Positions 49,853-62,127 of a stretch of 64,000 bases of DNA are shown one piece after another. The translations under genes were made by a program, and so were the position numbers. Within the stretch, counting starts at the first letter, position 1; the number at the start of each line of letters is the position of its first letter. The DNA is from Phaseolus vulgaris (Eukaryota > Streptophyta > Magnoliopsida > Fabales > Fabaceae). The notes under the pieces are model-generated. The model saw only the letters and a program-made list of their open reading frames with translations. It had not been told where the DNA came from and ran no database searches. The stretch is from positions 7,889,791-7,953,790 of the forward strand of contig NC_023753.2 of assembly GCF_000499845.2 (NCBI RefSeq), in the 5' to 3' direction.

Positions 49853-49860
49853 TATAAAAT
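49853..49860 (+). promoter_or_regulatory. TATA box of the ENODL gene
   Basis: TATAAAAT about 270 bases before the start codon, followed by a leader with a CT-rich run (CACTCTCTCTCTCTT, about 49967-49981). Position and sequence fit a core promoter; inferred. Confidence 0.45.
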
Positions 49861-50125
49861 AATAATATCAGCACACCCTCCCCAACACCCATATCTGGCA
49901 CCCATTTAAACTCTTCCTTATCAAAAAGCCAAACACACCTGACAATTTAACAGTCTCCTTCCCCACACACTCTCTCTCTCTTCCAAATCAAACACAGTTT
50001 TCAAAATCCTTTTTCTCTTGCTATTCCGTAATTACCCAGAGAGCCTGGCCATTCATAAATACGACACAAAACCAACAAACCTTCCTCCATTCAATTTCCC
50101 TTCAAAATCAAACACCTTCATCACA

Positions 50126-52155
50126 ATGCACTTCCCCATTCTCTTTCTCCTTCTCCTACCTTCACTCTTCAAGCTTTCATATTCAGCCACAATTCTAGTA
50201 GACGGATCTTCAGAGTGGAAGAACCCCACAGTTTCCATCGGTGACTCCATCAGTAAGTACCAACAACACCCAGATTTGGAATCTACATAAATGTATAACA
50301 ATTTCTACCACTAGCATCTAACATTACTCTGCTTCTCCTCTCTCTCTCAGTTTTCAAGCACAAGCAACATTTCAACCTCTACATTTTCAAGAACGAGAAA
50401 GCCTACAACCTCTGCAATATCACTCAAGCCACTCTTCTCGCCAACCCCTACACGGTAAAGCCCTTAAAGCCTCCTTCTTTACTTTCAGCAGGGTTAACTT
50501 TTCCAATTTCCTTAACCAAGTTGATGTTTTTCAGTGGCATCCATCTCGACCCGGTTTCTTCTATTTTACCTTCCACAATGGGTCACTCAAGGCATGCAAA
50601 GATTCTGAAAAGCTAGCCATAGAAGTTGCTTCTTCAGCAATGGTTCCGGAACCTTCTCCAGTGGCAACGCCAGCTCCTTCTTCTGGGGGAGAGGTACCAT
50701 CTTCCCCTTCATTTCCATGGCCTTTTCGTCCACACCAAGCAGCTTATTCACCTGGTCCGGCACCACAAGCACAAGCAGGTTCACCAGTGACAGTTCCATT
50801 AGTGCCAGATAAAGGTGGTGGCATGCCCTTCATTAACAGCAATCCTGCAGTTCCTCTGCCTACTGGTGAAGTTGACTCTGCCACCATACGCCCATTGCCC
50901 ACCTCTGGCCATCAAGGACAGGTGCCCATACCATACCTCTCTTTCTCTCTACTAAAGCATGCACGCATTTAATGTGTACTGTTTCTATTTTTGTTACTTC
51001 TGTGTCACGCACTTTTCCTTAGATTGCATAAACAACAAATTGTAGACCATGTGCAACATTTTGAAAAAAGCTTACCCATAGCAATTTCCACCCCAGTGTC
51101 AAGTTTTTGGAGTGTTTGCAAACGCAATCAGACTGCAATATTACTAACAGTGATTATATTTATCTGCAATTTCTTCCAATATCATGAAACATGAAGAAGT
51201 TGCAACCGCGAACATAATTTAAAATTTATCATAACGCTATCTCTCAAGTTTTAAATTTTGTAGTCATAATTTTATTACAAACATGTAATTCTTGACAATA
51301 CAGACAATTATAGATAACTATTTTGATATAACTACAATAATCATGGGGTGACTACAAAGATAAAAAAGAAATGATTGATATTGTGATTGAAATTGTTGTG
51401 ACAGACTGTTTTTTAAAACCTTGGTTATTTCTCAATTGGGGTTAGTCCACCTAAATGTTTCCATGTGTGTTTTAGTGCTAAGTTATGTGATTTATTTGAT
51501 AGAAAGAAACATTCACATGACCATAAATGTTGTCTGTTAATTGTTAGTGCACCTAAATGCGTGTAACTAAATGTGGTTGTTAGCTACGAAAGTGCACACA
51601 AATAATAAACACTATGCTGTCTTTCAATTGATGTTAGTGCAGCTAAATGTGTATCTATGTGTGTAGCTAAACTTGGTTTATTAGCTACAGAAGTGCAGAT
51701 AAATCATAAATGTTATTTTGTCTTTCAATTGATGTTAGTGCACCTAAATGTGTATCTATGTGCGTACCTAAATGTGGTGTATTAGCTACAAAAGTGTACA
51801 AAAATCATAAATGTTATGCTGTCTTTTAAGTGAAGTTAGTGCACCTAAAGTTCCTATCTAAGCATGTACCAAAATGTGGTATATATCAGCAACAAACGTG
51901 CACATAAATCATAAATGTTATGTTTTGTTGTTGCACCTAAATTTGTGTGTGTATGTGGTACCTAATGTTATTTATTAGCCAGAAACTTGCACATAATGAT
52001 AAATGTGTTTATTTGAAGTGGGAAGTGGGGTTGATGCATACTGATTGGAAGTTGGATTGTGTTGTTGTGATTGTGGTTGTGGGTGAGTGCAGGTGATGAT
52101 TGGGTCATTTGGAGTTGGCATTGCTGTGCACACCTTGGCTTTACTGCTGCTGTGA
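50126..52155 (+). CDS. Early-nodulin-like phytocyanin, GPI-anchored
   Basis: Secreted arabinogalactan-type phytocyanin of the plasma membrane and cell wall. Exons: 50126-50252, 50351-50454, 50535-50921 and 52093-52155, GT-AG, 226 residues. Signal peptide 1-21 (MHFPILFLLLLPSLFKLSYS). A cupredoxin domain at 22-108 has the two conserved disulfide cysteines (Cys64, Cys98) and WHPSRPGFFYFTF. The usual copper ligands are not in place: the His of the HNV motif is Phe, and the Cys and His of the second half are missing. That is the early-nodulin-like state, so copper binding is unlikely. N-glycosylation sites: Asn65 and Asn92. A Pro/Ala/Ser-rich linker (110-200) should carry arabinogalactan. The last exon encodes only 20 residues, a hydrophobic tail (VGIAVHTLALLLL) suited to a GPI signal. 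The upstream in-frame ATG at 50018 is rejected because the signal peptide begins at 50126. Confidence 0.88.
51441..52010 (+). repeat. Intronic minisatellite, about 100-bp unit, six copies
   Basis: Units begin with GTTAGTGCACCTAAATG or close variants at 51441, 51543, 51633, 51734, 51835 and 51928. Each continues with a TGTGTATCTATGTG stretch, TTAGCTACAAAAGTGCAC and AAATCATAAATGTTATG. The copies are diverged, and the whole array lies in intron 3 of the ENODL gene. Confidence 0.9.
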
Positions 52156-54645
52156 GGATGAAGAGAAAAAGAGAGTTGGAACTCAATTTATGTAGAGAAA
52201 GAGAATGAGAAAGAGAGAGTGGGAAGGCAATGGGGTAGCAGCAAGGACTGTGGATTGGGTCTAAAGTAGCTTTAAGAGTGATGATTATACCATGTATTAA
52301 GATGCTCTTACATTCTACTTTGGAATGCTTCCCACTTTTTGTTCCTTGGTTTAAGAAACCAATCGATTACTGCAATTGCTTTTTTCTTTTTCCCTCTGAT
52401 TCCCCTTGCTTTTTTATGGTGATGGGTCCTAACATTACCAACTGCATCAAACATCACACCCTTCTGGTGGGGAAACTCTCATGTCATCCCACCTCTAAAT
52501 TCCACCCATTAATGCCTTCTTTAAGCAACTTCTTTTCAAATGGCTTAATTATCTTCTTATTCTGTTATTTATTGTTCTTGTTGGTTTTCATTACAATTTC
52601 AATCAAATTTCTTAAAAATGTAACAGTATGATTCCTTAAAACTTCAATCAGTTTCAAAAAAATAAAACTGAATATTTATTTGTTGAAATTAAATTATTAT
52701 TTTTATAAATTACCATTGTGTGTTAATTACAAATTAGATTATAGTAAATTAAAACTGTTAATATTTATTCTTTAATGATTTTTAAAAAGTAAAAAAATTG
52801 AACATTTTACTAATAGCATAAACTAAATAAATAATCTGAGTGAAAGATAATTAAGCCATTTTGAAAACTATGAAATGTTTGTTAAACGACTTGGGAAAGG
52901 TGTGTTGAGAAATCATTTTTTTGTGAAAACATTAATGAAATATTTGAATTATTATATTGTTTTTATGAGTTTTTCTTCACAAATCAAATATCGTATTTTT
53001 GTTAATTAAATTAAAGAACAATGATCTTAAAACAGAAGGAAACAAGAGTAGAAAGAAAAGGGCATCTATTTAATGTCTCTCAAATTTCTAAAAAAGATTA
53101 GACTTGGCGATTAAATGCTCTTTAACAATGAACAAAATAATAACAACTAGAATAACGACTTTCAATAAAATTAACGATTTACATTTCTGTATAATTATTA
53201 TTTCATGCAGATTATTATTAAAAAAATAGTATGTATAATGAAATTTTATAATGTGCTTATAACTTTTGTTTACATTTATTTATTTATTTTTATTTGTTTA
53301 TTACTACTTCATCTAGTGTTTGAAATGTCAATCATTTCAGAGAAATTTCGTTTTATTTGTTGTCTTAAAGGATTAAAAAATCTTTTTTTAAGTAATACTG
53401 TTGTTAACTAATTTCTGAAAAATAAAAGTAGAAAGTGTTTAAAATAAAAACTTATTTACCATATTGAAGGCACATTTTATATTTAATAATATTTATGCGC
53501 GTTAAAATAGTACATGTAGAAACTCATTTAAACTCTAAATATTTATTTAATACTTAATTTTTTTCACGAACATTTTTATTTATTCACTTTATTATTAAAA
53601 AAAATATTTAAATTGAAATTGAATGTTTAAAATAAGATTTTAGAAATTGCTATAAAAGATTATAACTTACTAAATATTGCACCTAATATATCCATAAATA
53701 TAACCTACCATCTCTTCTTTTCTGCATCTATATTTTCAAGTTGCATTTCCATAAAACTTTAAATTTTAATTTTCTCCTTCCCAGAATTAATTATCAGTTA
53801 TGGGCAATTTATGTGTTTATGTTGGAGTGCTTGGTAAGGGGTTGTATTGAGCTTTAGTTGGTGTTCCGACTTTGGTTAGTTTTTTATTTTATTTTTGTAA
53901 ATTCACTTTCAGAATATACAATATGGTGACCTTTCGAAGTTTATATCTTTGAATGTTAGAAGTTAAATTTTTTTATTTGAGAATGTACTATGCAAATGTA
54001 TTTTAGATGGTGTAATTTAAAATAGTTATATTTTAAATTGTAAAATTTAAAATGCATTTGTATTTTGAACATAAAAATTTTGAACATGATACCAAACTTA
54101 CTTAGTTTGCGTATGTGGGATACTAACTTAATGTCCAATCAAAATCAATTGTCAATCTTCCACAATCTACAAGCCATATGGTTGGTGTAACTCTATAGTA
54201 ATGACATATCAGTATGTCTCTCATAAAATCTTACTCCAATTTATTTATACTTTTTATGTAACAGATGGTAGCAAGAGATCATCATTAATGGCATTGGCGA
54301 TAGCTTGTTCCCTATCTGTTCTACAAACTAGTGTTGTCGATCTCTCTCTAGTTTGCATTTGTGATGATGATCCATTTATGGTCCTGGTTATATCTCTAAC
54401 AATAATAATAACAAACAAACAATAATTTTCTTAAAATTAATATACATTTTAAATTGTGCGTTGTATTTTTTTGATCCGAAAACTAGGTTACACACATAAC
54501 TAATAAGAACAAAATACACCGTAAATACTAATCTCTTCAATGACAGTTCTCTGACTGTATTTCCAATAACTCTCCTACTCACGAATGAAGGAAGAAAATT
54601 TGGAAGAGGTGCAGGCAAGAATGCAACATAAGGTAGAAGAAGAGA
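52156..54645. other. ENODL 3' region and AT-rich spacer
   Basis: The start should hold the ENODL 3' untranslated region. The rest is AT-rich with no gene, RNA or repeat that I can support. Confidence 0.45.
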
Positions 54646-54937
54646 CACTACAAGAAAATCATAAAATAAAAACCAATTTTTAGAGACCAAAATAATTAGT
54701 TGCAATAGTAATTAAATTAGAGACAATTTTAGAAACTAAAAAAAAAAATGGTTTCTATTATTGTTAAAACCTTGGTTGCTAATTAGATATCAATTTAGAA
54801 ACTATTTAACAATAATAGAAACTAATTTAGAAACCATTTTTTTTTAGTTTTTAAAATGGTCTCTAATTTAGTTACTATTGCAACTAATTATTTTGTTCTC
54901 TAAAAATTGATTTCTATTTCATGATTTTCTTGTAGTG
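54646..54937. mobile_element. CACTA-type miniature element (MITE)
   Basis: 292-base element with perfect 17-base inverted ends: CACTACAAGAAAATCAT at the left and ATGATTTTCTTGTAGTG at the right. The interior is also largely a foldback (AATTAGTTGCAATAGTAA against TTACTATTGCAACTAATT). CACTA termini mark the CACTA/EnSpm superfamily. There is no coding capacity, so it depends on an autonomous partner. The flanking triplets are AGA and AGG, an imperfect 3-base target duplication. Confidence 0.85.
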
Positions 54938-55855
54938 AGGTGGGGTAAAAGAAATGAGAAGTGTGTTAAATATAAGGATAAAAAGGGCAGTTAAATTTTT
55001 GGTGGTGCATGATGCAAAGTCCTATAAAAATCGTTATTCAGGCCCAAGGATGGCCTGCAAACAATTGGGCCAAGCAAGGTTAGCTTGCAAAGTGAGTTTT
55101 TTTTTCTATATATATTATAGCTTTCCCTTGTAGACAAATCTTGCAATCTACAAGCCTAAGATGATTTTTTTTTAATTTCTTTTTCGCATAAGCCTTGGAT
55201 GATGACACTAACGGTATTTATTTTTGTACCCCTGCATTTTTCTTATTGCACCCCTATATTTTTTGAAATACCAGAATTATCCTTGATAATTTTGAGTGAT
55301 TATGGAACAGTGTTTTATAAGCCAACGGTGTTTCTAGAATAAGAGTTCCGTAAGCAAAATGTATTTTTAGAATAGCACATCCGGAAGGCAAAAAACCATT
55401 ATAGAATATTCTTTCTATAACACATTTTTTTTTTAACTTTTAGAATAGTAAATCCATAATTCATAAAATTTTTTCTAAAAAGTATGTTTTGAAAATATTA
55501 TGGAAAGAATAATCTTAAAGTCATTTTCAAAAGGGGTACAATGGTCTTTTCTTAAAATGATGGACTGTAGGAAGCCATTTGTTGGGGTGCGGAGAGAAAT
55601 ACCTTGACACTAAAGTTAGATATTGTCATAACTACACTTGACATAAGTACATTAATGTTCTTCCGCAAATTTGATTACACATTTATTACTCAATTATCAT
55701 TGTTCCACTAATTTTATAAATAAAATAATAATTGAATGATAAATTATATAATTAAACCTCATTCATATCAATAGACGCACAATTTGACTTTTATAATATT
55801 GAAGAAGATTTTAAATCAAAGAAATCATGACGTATGAATAATACACCACTAATTT
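54938..55855. other. Spacer, no gene seen
   Basis: AT-rich sequence. The last part (55712-55846) is a diverged copy of 60984-61083 on the other side of the decayed copia element. Confidence 0.45.
55712..55846. repeat. Flank repeat, left copy
   Basis: Contains ATAATATTGAAGAAGATTTT and AATCATGACGTATGAATAAT, both shared with 60984-61083 in the same orientation. The left copy has about 40-50 extra bases in its middle. Confidence 0.8.
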
Positions 55856-56139
55856 TCAGAGAAAAACCATATGAGTATTTTGATGTAATTGTGACATTTA
55901 TTGAGGGTAAAGAGAAAGAGGGCTTCAAGATATGAAGAACAGGGAAGAGGGACGAAGCACTGCGTGAAAGAAAAGAAGAAAAGAAATGTATCATTAATCT
56001 GAAAAATATTAAAAAAAAACCCTAAAAAGAGTTTATATACATGTTGTGTGAATAGAAAATAGGGCACACTGCATACAACAGAAAAGGGAAAGCCCAACTA
56101 GCTTAGAAGCCCAAATGAAAAATTTCTAATATTTTAACA
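55856..56139 (-). repeat. 3' LTR of the older copia element
   Basis: On the minus strand it begins TGTTAAAATATTAGAAA and ends near GGTTTTTCTCTGA. It pairs with 60616-60900 but with visible divergence, including small indels. Confidence 0.85.
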
Positions 56140-56150
56140 GCCCCCTCAAG

Positions 56151-59100
56151 CTAGGAGTAGATGTTCTTCATTCCTAGCTTGGAAAACAAGATATTGAATT
56201 GAGCATCAGGAAGAGGCTTGGTGAAGAAGTTTGCCGCTTGTAGGGATGAAGAGATTGGAAGTAGTTTGAGTAGGCCAACATTAAGTTTCTCCCTAACAAC
56301 ACGACAGTCGATCTCAATGTGTTTTGTGCGCTCATGAAAGACTTGGTTATTAGCAATCTGGATGGCAACTTGATTATCACAGTAGAGAAGAGATGGTTGT
56401 AGGTGTTGAATATGTAAATCTTGTAGCAAGTATGTTATCCATTGAATCTCACAAGTGGTTGCAGCAAGAGCATGATATTTTGCCTCAGAGGAGCTCCTAG
56501 ATATGGTTTGTTGTTTCTTGGACTTCCAAGAGATGACTGACTCCCCCAAATACACAGAAAAACCAGTTATGGAATTGTGAGTTTCAGGACATGTAGCCCA
56601 ATCAGAATCACTATATGCTTTTATTTGAATAAGAGATTGATTGTGTAAGATACATGTGTCAGGAGTTCTTTTGAGATAGCGAAGGATGTGCATTGCTGCT
56701 TGGTGATGTTCACTAGTTGGGTGTGAGACGAACTAGCTGAGATGATTGACAGAGAAGGAAATATCAGGTCGTGTGTTGGTCAGATAAATAAGACGTCCAA
56801 TCAGTCGTCTATATGCAGTGAATTCTGCATAACCAAGTGGGGTGCCTTTTGTTGTTGACAACTTGACAGTGTGCAACATTGGTGTAGGAGCGGGGGCACA
56901 TCCCAACATACTAGAATCTAAATTTTTTTTGCACTGACTTAAGTGGATACCAGTGGAATTGTGAGCAACTTCAATGCCCTAAAAATAAGTTAAATCACCA
57001 AGGTTTCTAATGTGAAAAAAATTGTGTAACAAACAAGTGATACCAGATATCTCCATAGGATTATTCCCAGCGAGAATAATGTCATCCACATAGACCAAGA
57101 GTGTCGTTGTGTGTTTGCCATCATCTTTCAAAAATAAAGAGTGGTCAGTAGTGGAAATTTTATAATTGTGTGAAAGTAAGAAATTTGAGAGTTTGGCATA
57201 CCATTGTCTACCTGCTTGTTTGAGACCATAAAGGGACTTCTTTAGGCGACAAACAAGATTGGGAGAAGAAGTGTGAAAGCCTGGAGGCAATTGCATGTAA
57301 ACTTCTTCATCGAAGTCTCCATGTAGGAAAGCATGTTCACATCAAGTTGCTTGAGTGTCCAATTATGGGTTGCGGCTAGAGCAAGAAGTAGATGTAGGGT
57401 AGTCAACTTTGCTACAAGAGCAAAAGTGTCTAGAAAGTCCAGTCCTTCAATTTGGTTGTATCCTTTTGCTACCAATCAGAATTTATAACGTTTAATGGAA
57501 CCATCTGCATGACGCTTGATTTTATAAACCCATTTACACCCAATTGTTGATTTTCCAGCTAGAAGTGTAGTCAGGGATCATGTCCCATTATCTTGAAGCG
57601 CTTGCACTTCCTCCTTCATAGCACGGATCCAAGGTGGATGTAGGACAACATCCTCATAGTTGCGAGGTTGCTTAGTAGAAGAAATTAACAGTATTGTATT
57701 TTTGAAAAACTTTGATAAAGAATTGTAATTTAAAAAGGAATGGATTGAATGTTTGGTACTTACAACATTGTTGTTGAAGTTTGACACATCAAAATCTTGA
57801 AGATAAATGGGGAGTCTTCCGCTGCAGGTAGATCTTCTAGGAGGTGCAACTGTAGTTTCATTTTGCTCTCTTTGCTCACTTTGCTCAACATTAGTGTCAG
57901 CCTAAAAAACATCATGAGTAACATTATCAACAATATTTTCAGTTTGCATATGAATATCATCATGAGTCTGGGCATAGTGTTGAGGAATAGGTAAAGAAAG
58001 ACTGTTTGAGTCATTATTTTGTATATGATTTCAATGGTAAGGAAAAAAAATTTCATAAAAAATAACATTTTTTTGATAAATCTATCCTATGGTTTTTAAG
58101 GTTTAGAAACAAAAAAACATTTTTTGTTTGGTATGAAACCAAGGAAAACGCCTAGAACAACACGACTGCCTAGTTTTTTTTTTCTGTGAGCAAGAATAGT
58201 TGAATAATAGCATAGACACCCAAAAACACAAAGGGAAGAAATATCACAAAGATTTTTATGCAATTTTTCATAAGGCATAACATTATTAAGCAGCGGAGTA
58301 GGCATACAATTAATAAGGAAGATAGCATGTTGTGCAGCAAAGCAAAAAAAAAAAAAAACAGGAAGATTAGATTGAAAAAGCAAGGCATGTGTGACATTTA
58401 AGAGGTGTTGATGTTTTCTTTCAACAATACCATTTTGCTCATGTGTTTCAATACAAGTGGTTTGATGTATAATACCTTTTGATGCAAAAAATTCATACAT
58501 AGAAAATTCAATACAATATCCGTACGAATGGTTTTAACCTTAGTAGAAAAATGGTTTTCAGCATAAACAATAAAATTAACAACACTAGCCCTGACTTCAG
58601 ATTTGTTATGCATGGGAAAAACCCAAGTGTATCTAGTGAAATCATCAACTATGGTAAGAAAGAACTTATAACCAAGCATGAAAACAACATAACAGGGACC
58701 CCGTATATCAATATGCAGGAATTCAAAAGCTTGAACAGTTTTAGTATTATTAGGAAAGAAAGAAAGTTTCTTTTGTTTGGCTTGGTGACATGTATCACAA
58801 ACATAGTTTTTGTCAATATGAATATTAGGATAGTAGGTTTGCAGAATTTTTAACCTTTCTTCTAAGGGGTTACCCATTATGAGGTGCCAAATGTTCCTCT
58901 GTTTTGCAGTGTAGCTCATAATTTTGTTGTCAGTTAGTCCAACTACAAGATCAACTGTACCAATCTTGTCTTTGGTTCTGGAATTCTGTATCAGACACTC
59001 AGTGGAAGAAAAAATAAGTTCACATTTAAGGGATGCAGTCAATTGAAAAATTGATATTAAATTGAAAGAGAAATCCGGTACATACAAAACATTTTCAAGA

Positions 59101-60517
59101 ATAAAATTTTTGTTAAAGAAAACTGTGCCAGAGCAGGAAGCAATAACAAAATATCCATTAGGGAGCTAAATGGCAATGGGTTTGATATGTTTATATGATG
59201 TAAAGTTTGACAAAGAAAATCAAACGTGATCAGTAGCACCAGAATCCAGAATCCAAGTATATTTATTAAAATTTGAATTTTTGAGCTTTTGGATATTACC
59301 TGTGACGATCGAATTCTGATCTTGATGATCAGCAGAGATAGAACCAACTTGGTTGACTTGAACTTGATTGTGGGAATTGTTGACATTTTTCAGAAGGTCC
59401 GAAAGAATTTGGTATTGATGCTGAGTGATGTGGAAATCTCTTTCGATATTCTACTTGTTTTGATCTTGATTGCCAAAATTTTCCTCTTGAATGGTAGGGT
59501 TGATGTTGTTGGATTGAGAAGACTTACCATACTGAGATATATACCCGGGAGGGTACCCATGTTTCTTGTAGCACACATCAATAGTATGACCAATTTTGTT
59601 ACAGTAAGTACATACCTTTTTATTACTACCAAAATTTGAGCCTCTGTTATCTTGGTTAGGAAAGCCATTTTTCTTAAAACAAACACTCTCACTGTGACCC
59701 AACTTTCCACAAAAAGAACAGGTACTGGTACTGGTGTGGTTAACAGAGGTAACAGGAGCAATAGGGGTAACATTTTTTACATTAGCTACAAGAACACTAT
59801 TATTGAACTGACGCTCTTGTTGGACAACAAGAGAAAAGATTTTGGTAATAGCAAGGATGGGTTCCATGAGGAGAATATATGTTTTTATATTATTGTATTG
59901 GTCATTAAGGTCACATAAAAATTGCATTGCCTGATCCTCTCTTTTTCTTTGGACAGTAACAGAAGGCACATTACAGGAACATACAAGATCAGGCCTAAAA
60001 TTATCTAATTCATCCCAAATAATCCTGAGTTTAGTAAAGTAATTGGTAACAAAAAGGTCACCTTGATTGAGTGAAGAAGCTTCCATTTGATACTCTGACA
60101 TTTATGAACAGAGACCGAGTGTACAAGCCAAGACGCCACCATGTTGCATCTTGTCCAGGATGAGAAAGAAAAATTGGTTTCTGAAGGTCGGGGAGCATCA
60201 CCATTGACGAATTTGACTTTACTCTTTGCGCTTAATGTCGTGAGAACCAAGCGACTCCAAGAGTGGTAATTTGTGGAATCAAGAACGGGAGACACAAGGG
60301 GTGTAGTAGGATTTTCACTGGGATGCAGATACAAGAAACAATGAACAAAATTCTCACCTTGAACAAAATTCTTGTGTTGACTAGGGTTAGGGTTTTTCAC
60401 TCCGGTCATTTTTCTCGTCGGCCATTTGTGTGTGAAAACACGAACGGTAAAGAACCAAACCATCATTAGAAAGAACAAAACAAAAGCAAAACACACAAAA
60501 TAAAAAAAAATATACAA
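56151..60517 (-). pseudogene. Decayed copia gag-pol
   Basis: Gag: 60517 down to 59451, with two CX2CX4HX4C zinc knuckles (CSFCGKLGHSESVC and CTYCNKIGHTIDVC). The frame shifts between its N-terminal and C-terminal parts near 60100. Protease and pre-integrase remains: about 59390-58760. Integrase pieces: about 58760-58096, split near 58500. Reverse transcriptase pieces: 57475-56979, with VYVDDI in the 57296-56979 part. RNase H: 56693-56151, with SRSSSEAKYHALA, YCDNQVAIQIANN and FHERTKHIEIDC. Frames change several times and stops interrupt them, so no full polyprotein can be made. Confidence 0.88.
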
Positions 60518-60601
60518 GACATAAAAAGAGAAAAGGGAAGAAGAAAGAATTTTGGGAGGACGAAATCAAAGTGCGTGCAGCAGAGCTCTTCTCAATGAAG
60601 A

Positions 60602-60613
60602 GCTCTGATACCA
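60602..60613 (-). other. Primer-binding site of the older copia element
   Basis: TGGTATCAGAGC on the minus strand, next to the 5' LTR with a two-base spacer. Confidence 0.8.
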
Positions 60614-60615
60614 TA

Positions 60616-60900
60616 TCAGAGAAAAACCAAACAAGTATTTTGATATAATTGTGACATTTACAGAGGATAAAGAGAAAGAGGGCTTCAATATATGAAGGAC
60701 AGGGAAGAGGGACGAAGCACTGTGTGAAAGAAAAGAAGAAAGAAAATGTATCATTAATCTAAAAAATATTACGAAAAACAGTTTATATAAACCCTAAAAG
60801 AGTTTATATACCTGTGGTGTGAATAGAAAATAGGATACACTGCATATAACATATAATAGAAAAGGAAAAGCCCAAAAGAAAAACTTCTAATATTTTAACA
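60616..60900 (-). repeat. 5' LTR of the older copia element
   Basis: Partner of 55856-56139. It begins TGTTAAAATATTAGAAG on the minus strand. Confidence 0.85.
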
Positions 60901-60983
60901 ACATTAAAAATTACTTTATTATAATTTTTACAATTCATTGGATTTGGTATCACATATCACTAATTTTATCTACTAGCCTCCAT

Positions 60984-61083
60984 AAATTTATAAATACAAT
61001 AATAATTGAATTTCATATAATTGACTTTCATAATATTGAAGAAGATTTTCTATCAAATAAATCATGACGTATGAATAATACAA
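60984..61083. repeat. Flank repeat, right copy
   Basis: Same-orientation, diverged copy of 55712-55846 (see that entry). It starts about 84 bases after the element's right LTR. Confidence 0.8.
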
Positions 61084-61758
61084 AATTTTGTGGCCAATGG
61101 GATATTTTACCATTCAATAGTAGTGGAGCTTCCCCGTTGAATATATTAAGGATAAAGGTTACATCCCATATAACTAACGTTTGTCTCACTAAAATAAAAT
61201 ACTTATTTCTAAATTATATACATTAAAAAATACACATTTATGATAAATTTCAAATTACAATTCAAACACAAACTGCTTGTTTGCATTTTTAATAAAAATA
61301 TGATATTATAAAATAAAGGACATTTTACCTTTTTTCTAGTGCTTAATATAAAAAGGTAAATAGACCTTTTAACACGAAAATGTTTTCATATCTGTTTTAA
61401 GGAGAAATCGATTCTTTTTATAAAGTATTTTTCAAAAATAATTTTAAAAGGATAAGGAAGAAAGAGGGTTTGTTGTAACTTTTTTTTTTTTGTAGAGTAA
61501 GGCTCATCTGCATATATAAACTAATTAAAATGTGTGATCCATTATTTTCGGTAATATTAGTCAATATATTTTAAAATGACAATTGGAGAATAAGTAAAAG
61601 GAGACTTTATCAACTCATAACAAAGTTAACACTATAAAAATTATTTGTTAGTACTTTTAGATAGATTTAATTATATTTTCAACACTTCTTTTCTGTCCTT
61701 CCCTTTCTTATGTTTCAGTTCAAGTATGTAATCTTCTTCTTCATGGCTTCTCGATTAT
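61084..61758. other. AT-rich spacer, no gene seen
   Basis: No open frame with recognisable content and no RNA gene. Confidence 0.5.
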
Positions 61759-62127
61759 CACTGTTACAAGAAAAATATTAAATAAAAATAATTTTATAGA
61801 CAAAAAATAATTAGTTGTTATATTGAATAAATTATATACTATTTTAGACACACAAAAATTATTGATTTCTAAATTAGTTTCTATTATTGATAAATAGTTT
61901 CTAAATTGGTATCTAATTACCTATCAAGGTTTTTGCTACCAAATTTATAATCTAAATAATTTATTGTTAAAATCTTGGTAGCTAATTAGATACCAATTTA
62001 AAAACTATTTATTAATAATAAAAAGTAATTTAGAAACTAATACTTTTTTTAGTCTCTAAAATAGTATGTAATTTAATCAATATAGTAACTAATTATTTTT
62101 TGTCTTAAAAAATGATTTTCTAGTAAT
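61759..62127. mobile_element. Degenerate relative of the CACTA-type MITE
   Basis: The ends are CACTGTTACAAGAAAAAT and ATGATTTTCTAGTAATT, diverged versions of the ends at 54646 and 54937. The subterminal parts (ACAAAAAATAATTAGTTG and CAACTAATTATTTT-like) and the middle (CTTGGTAGCTAATTAGATAC) match the first element. It is about 75 bases longer and its terminal bases have drifted, so it is an old, probably immobile copy. Confidence 0.65.

Larger units (their letters stand above)
55856..60900 (-). mobile_element. Older Ty1/copia retrotransposon, decayed
   Basis: Five-kilobase element reading leftward. LTR-like repeats at 55856-56139 and 60616-60900 are clearly related but differ by many substitutions and small indels, so the insertion is much older than the element at 43832. 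A tRNA-iMet primer site (TGGTATCAGAGC, minus strand) lies at 60602-60613 and a polypurine tract (CTTGAGGGGGC, minus strand) at about 56140-56150. Domains occur in the normal order gag, protease, integrase, reverse transcriptase, RNase H, but broken by stops and frameshifts. No 5-base target duplication is visible. Instead, a longer diverged direct repeat lies on both sides. Confidence 0.9.
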
